From positions 1 through 8,404 of the forward strand of contig CAOMHR010000063.1 in NCBI GenBank assembly GCA_948482865.1: a DNA stretch of 8,404 nucleotides. The letters are read 5' to 3'. The notes below the pieces were generated by a model. It was not told the origin of the DNA, made no database searches, and saw only the letters and a program-made list of their open reading frames with translations. The translations under genes were made by a program, and so were the position numbers. Source of the DNA: Christensenellaceae bacterium. Its GTDB lineage: Bacteria; Bacillota; Clostridia; Christensenellales; Borkfalkiaceae. Positions 6,365-8,404 of the stretch are shown in pieces (positions within the stretch are counted from its first letter, which is position 1; each line of letters starts with the position of its first letter).

Positions 6365-7198
6365 ATGAAAATCGAAATTTTAGGTTCAGGCGGGGGAGAA
6401 GGCTATCCCGCGTCGTTTTGCGGCTGCGGGCATTGCATGGCGGCAAGAAAAGCGGGCGGGAAAAGTCTTAGGTCGCTTTCGCAAACGTTGATTGACGGCA
6501 AACTTCTGATAGATTTGCCCGCCGATACGCATATGCACTTTATGCAAAGCGGAATAAACTTCGGCGACATAGAAAACGTCCTGATAACGCACGTTCACGA
6601 CGACCATTATTGTCCCAACATATTGAGCACCCGCGGGACGGATTTCGCGCCCGTTTTAAATTGCGGGGGACTGCATATTTACGGCAATGCGGACGCGGAA
6701 AGGCTGTTTGACGGGTATTATAAACTTTTTCCCATAAGGGATGAGATACGCAAAAACATAGTTTTTCATACTTTAACGCCTTTTCAAAAAATGAATATAG
6801 GCGGTTACTCCGTCACACCGCTTAAAGCAAACCACGCGCCGGAACAGGTTGCACTTAATTTTATTATTGACGACGGGAAAAAAGCCGTTTTGTATTTGCT
6901 GGACAGCGGTTATCCCGTAGACGAAACGCTGCACTTTATAATTAATTACGGCAAAAAGTTTGACTGCGTTGTTATGGACGGCACTATGGGCGGAAATTAT
7001 TATGCTTACCATATGAATTTCGAACAGAATAAAAGGCTTAAATATGCGCTGGACGGGGCTGGCGCAACCGATAAAAATACAAAATTTATCGTTTCGCACA
7101 TCACGCACAATCACGCTGGGTTGCACGAAGAAGTGGAAGCGGTTTTTAAAGATAGCGGCATAGTCCCCGCTTACGACGGAATGAATATAGAAATTTAA
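6365..7198 (+). CDS. PhnP-like metallo-beta-lactamase-fold phosphodiesterase
   Basis: 277 aa. The N-terminus MKIEILGSGGGEGYP is the typical first strand and loop of PhnP/RNase Z-like MBL enzymes. The metal motif HVHDDH (His76, His78, Asp80, His81) is complete, with His157 (ANHAPE), Asp180 (LYLLDSG) and a C-terminal histidine cluster SHITHNH (244-250) as further ligands. CGCGHC at 19-24 gives Cys19, Cys21 and Cys24, the CxCxxC pattern that in E. coli PhnP holds a second, structural zinc. PhnP opens 5-phosphoribosyl 1,2-cyclic phosphate in phosphonate breakdown, but no phn gene is present here. The reaction is therefore probably cleavage of a related cyclic or diester phosphate. No signal peptide. 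It begins 4 bases after the YdcF-like gene without a Shine-Dalgarno, and it is in the same frame as the next gene. Confidence 0.83.
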   Translation: MKIEILGSGGGEGYPASFCGCGHCMAARKAGGKSLRSLSQTLIDGKLLIDLPADTHMHFMQSGINFGDIENVLITHVHDDHYCPNILSTRGTDFAPVLNCGGLHIYGNADAERLFDGYYKLFPIRDEIRKNIVFHTLTPFQKMNIGGYSVTPLKANHAPEQVALNFIIDDGKKAVLYLLDSGYPVDETLHFIINYGKKFDCVVMDGTMGGNYYAYHMNFEQNKRLKYALDGAGATDKNTKFIVSHITHNHAGLHEEVEAVFKDSGIVPAYDGMNIEI

Positions 7199-7201
7199 AT
7201 T

Positions 7202-8404
7202 ATGGAAAATTCAAAAATAAAAAATTACATATTTGCAAATTTTAAAAATACTTTAAAAGCGCCTGCCAAAAATCTGGGATATCCTTTTTTTGTACCGGGC
7301 GCGGGATATATGAGCGAGCTTTGGGGCTGGGACTCTTACTGGGAAGCGCTGTCTTTGCGCTACGCTTTTGAAAATTACGGCGACGAAGCGGCGCACGGTA
7401 CGGGTATAAGCAGGGAAACCGCGGCGGAGCATATGCGCGGCTGCGTTTTGAATTTTCTGGACGCTCAGGAAGACGACGGATTTATTCCCATTATGGTTTC
7501 GGGCGGGGGGCTGTTTGAAGGATTTTTCCATAGCGAATACGTCAAAGGCACGCCGATAAACCAGCATTTGCCCTTTTTGTGTCAGTCCGCTTTAAACGCG
7601 AGTGAGTTTTGCGGCGCATTCGATTGGTTTGATATTGAAAAACTAAAAAAATATATGCGATATTTCGAAGAAACGCAGTACGATGAAAAGTCGGGACTGT
7701 TTTTCTGGAAAAACGATATTATGGTGGGTATAGACAACAATCCGACCGTGTTTTACCGCCCGCAAAACGGCGCGGCGGACGTGTTTTTAAACTGCTTTAT
7801 TTATCTGGAATATCTTGCCCTTGCGCGTATTTTAAAGGAACTTGACCAAAATGCGGACGGGGAGTTGAAAAAAGCCGAAGCGCTTAAAAACGCAATCGAC
7901 AGAGAAATGTGGGACGAACGCGACGGTATATACTATTCGCAGGATATAGGCGTTTACAAAACCGATTGCAACGTAAAAGGCGTTGCGCTCCATTCGGGGC
8001 TGGACCCGCATTGGACTTCGTTTCCGCTTAAAATACGTTTTTGGGGCTGTTTTTTGCCTATGTACGCCGGCATATGCAGTGAAAGTCAGGCGGAAGCAAT
8101 GTGCAGCCATCTTACGGCAAACGACGATTTTTTTGCGGCATACGGAATAAGGACGCTTGCCAAAAACGAAAAAATGTATAGCCTTGTCAAAAGCGGAAAC
8201 CCTTCAAACTGGCTGGGCGCAATTTGGATTATTGCAAATTACTGCGTTTATAAAGGACTTGTGCGCTACGGCAAAAATCCGCTTGCGGACGAATTGAAAA
8301 ACCGTACGTTAAAACTTCTGAACAAAGCGCTTGAAGAAAAGGGCGACTTCTTTGAAAGTTATCACCCCGACACCGGCGAGCACTTTATGCACCCCGGTTT
8401 TTTA
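7202..8404 (+). CDS. Trehalase/GH63-like (alpha/alpha)6 glycosidase, 3' end cut by window
   Basis: 401 codons are visible and the frame runs off the window. The protein shows the clan GH-G pattern. PGAGYMSELWGWDSYW (32-47) resembles trehalase signature 1 (PGGRFxExYxWDxYW). VGIDNNP (175-181) matches the (S)GxDNSP acid motif, making Asp178 the likely general acid. SNWLGAIWIIANY (335-347) matches the usual YWRGxxW segment. FFESYHPDTGE (383-393) gives Glu385 as the likely general base. There is no signal peptide, so the enzyme is probably intracellular. Its size, with the base near the C-terminus, suits compact GH63 enzymes such as glucosylglycerate or mannosylglycerate hydrolases (about 410-450 aa), with perhaps 20-50 residues missing here. 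Sugar specificity (glucose or mannose, alpha linkage, inverting mechanism expected from the family) cannot be decided. The gene starts 3 bases after the MBL gene's stop, with no Shine-Dalgarno. Confidence 0.82.
   Translation, partial: MENSKIKNYIFANFKNTLKAPAKNLGYPFFVPGAGYMSELWGWDSYWEALSLRYAFENYGDEAAHGTGISRETAAEHMRGCVLNFLDAQEDDGFIPIMVSGGGLFEGFFHSEYVKGTPINQHLPFLCQSALNASEFCGAFDWFDIEKLKKYMRYFEETQYDEKSGLFFWKNDIMVGIDNNPTVFYRPQNGAADVFLNCFIYLEYLALARILKELDQNADGELKKAEALKNAIDREMWDERDGIYYSQDIGVYKTDCNVKGVALHSGLDPHWTSFPLKIRFWGCFLPMYAGICSESQAEAMCSHLTANDDFFAAYGIRTLAKNEKMYSLVKSGNPSNWLGAIWIIANYCVYKGLVRYGKNPLADELKNRTLKLLNKALEEKGDFFESYHPDTGEHFMHPGFL

Noticed and set aside
7186..7201. TATAGA as a -10 box for the glycosidase gene
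   Set aside because: Poor match, no -35 partner at proper distance, and the 3-base gap favours co-transcription.
1..8404. CRISPR arrays, tRNA or rRNA genes, insertion sequences, integrase sites
   Set aside because: Both strands were read for direct repeats with spacers, cloverleaf-like segments, transposase motifs and terminal inverted repeats. None was found beyond the 4129-4160 hairpin and the coding-level module repeats.

Overview
The window looks like chromosomal DNA of an uncultured, probably gut-associated, Gram-positive bacterium. A member of the Bacillota (Clostridia, possibly Christensenellales-like) is my best guess. The reasons are a sigma-A type promoter (TTGAAT, 16 bp, TGaTATAAT), a very large secreted-type protein built of InlB-like and beta-sandwich modules, tightly packed genes, and A+T-rich gene junctions. 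This placement is inference from style; no rRNA or marker gene is present. All five genes are on the + strand and coding density is very high: the longest non-coding gap is 79 bases.

Bases 1-4113 hold the C-terminal part (1370 codons) of a giant modular protein whose beginning lies outside the window. No catalytic domain is visible. It is a chain of three repeated beta-rich module types, here named A (jelly-roll-like, with a Trp-Trp/Cys motif), B (InlB B-repeat-like) and C (concanavalin/LamG-like). The order is A1-B1-C1-B2-B3-A2-B4-B5-C2-Ig-A3-A4. The chain ends directly on module A4 with no LPXTG anchor. It most likely serves in surface or extracellular binding, perhaps of polysaccharide.

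Bases 4114-4192 contain a strong hairpin terminator for that gene. A promoter follows immediately, and its -35 box overlaps the end of the hairpin. The -10 box lies so close to the next ATG that the transcript is probably leaderless.

Bases 4193-8404 carry a four-gene operon with gaps of 8, 4 and 3 bases: an ADP-ribosylglycohydrolase-fold protein with a C-terminal beta domain, a YdcF/DUF218 protein, a PhnP-like metallo-beta-lactamase-fold phosphodiesterase, and a trehalase/GH63-like (alpha/alpha)6 glycosidase cut by the window end. None of the four has an evident signal peptide, so they probably act in the cytoplasm. Together they suggest intracellular breakdown of a sugar compound carrying glycosyl, ribosyl-like and phosphate groups. 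The substrate cannot be read from the sequence. The combination is the most interesting feature of the window.
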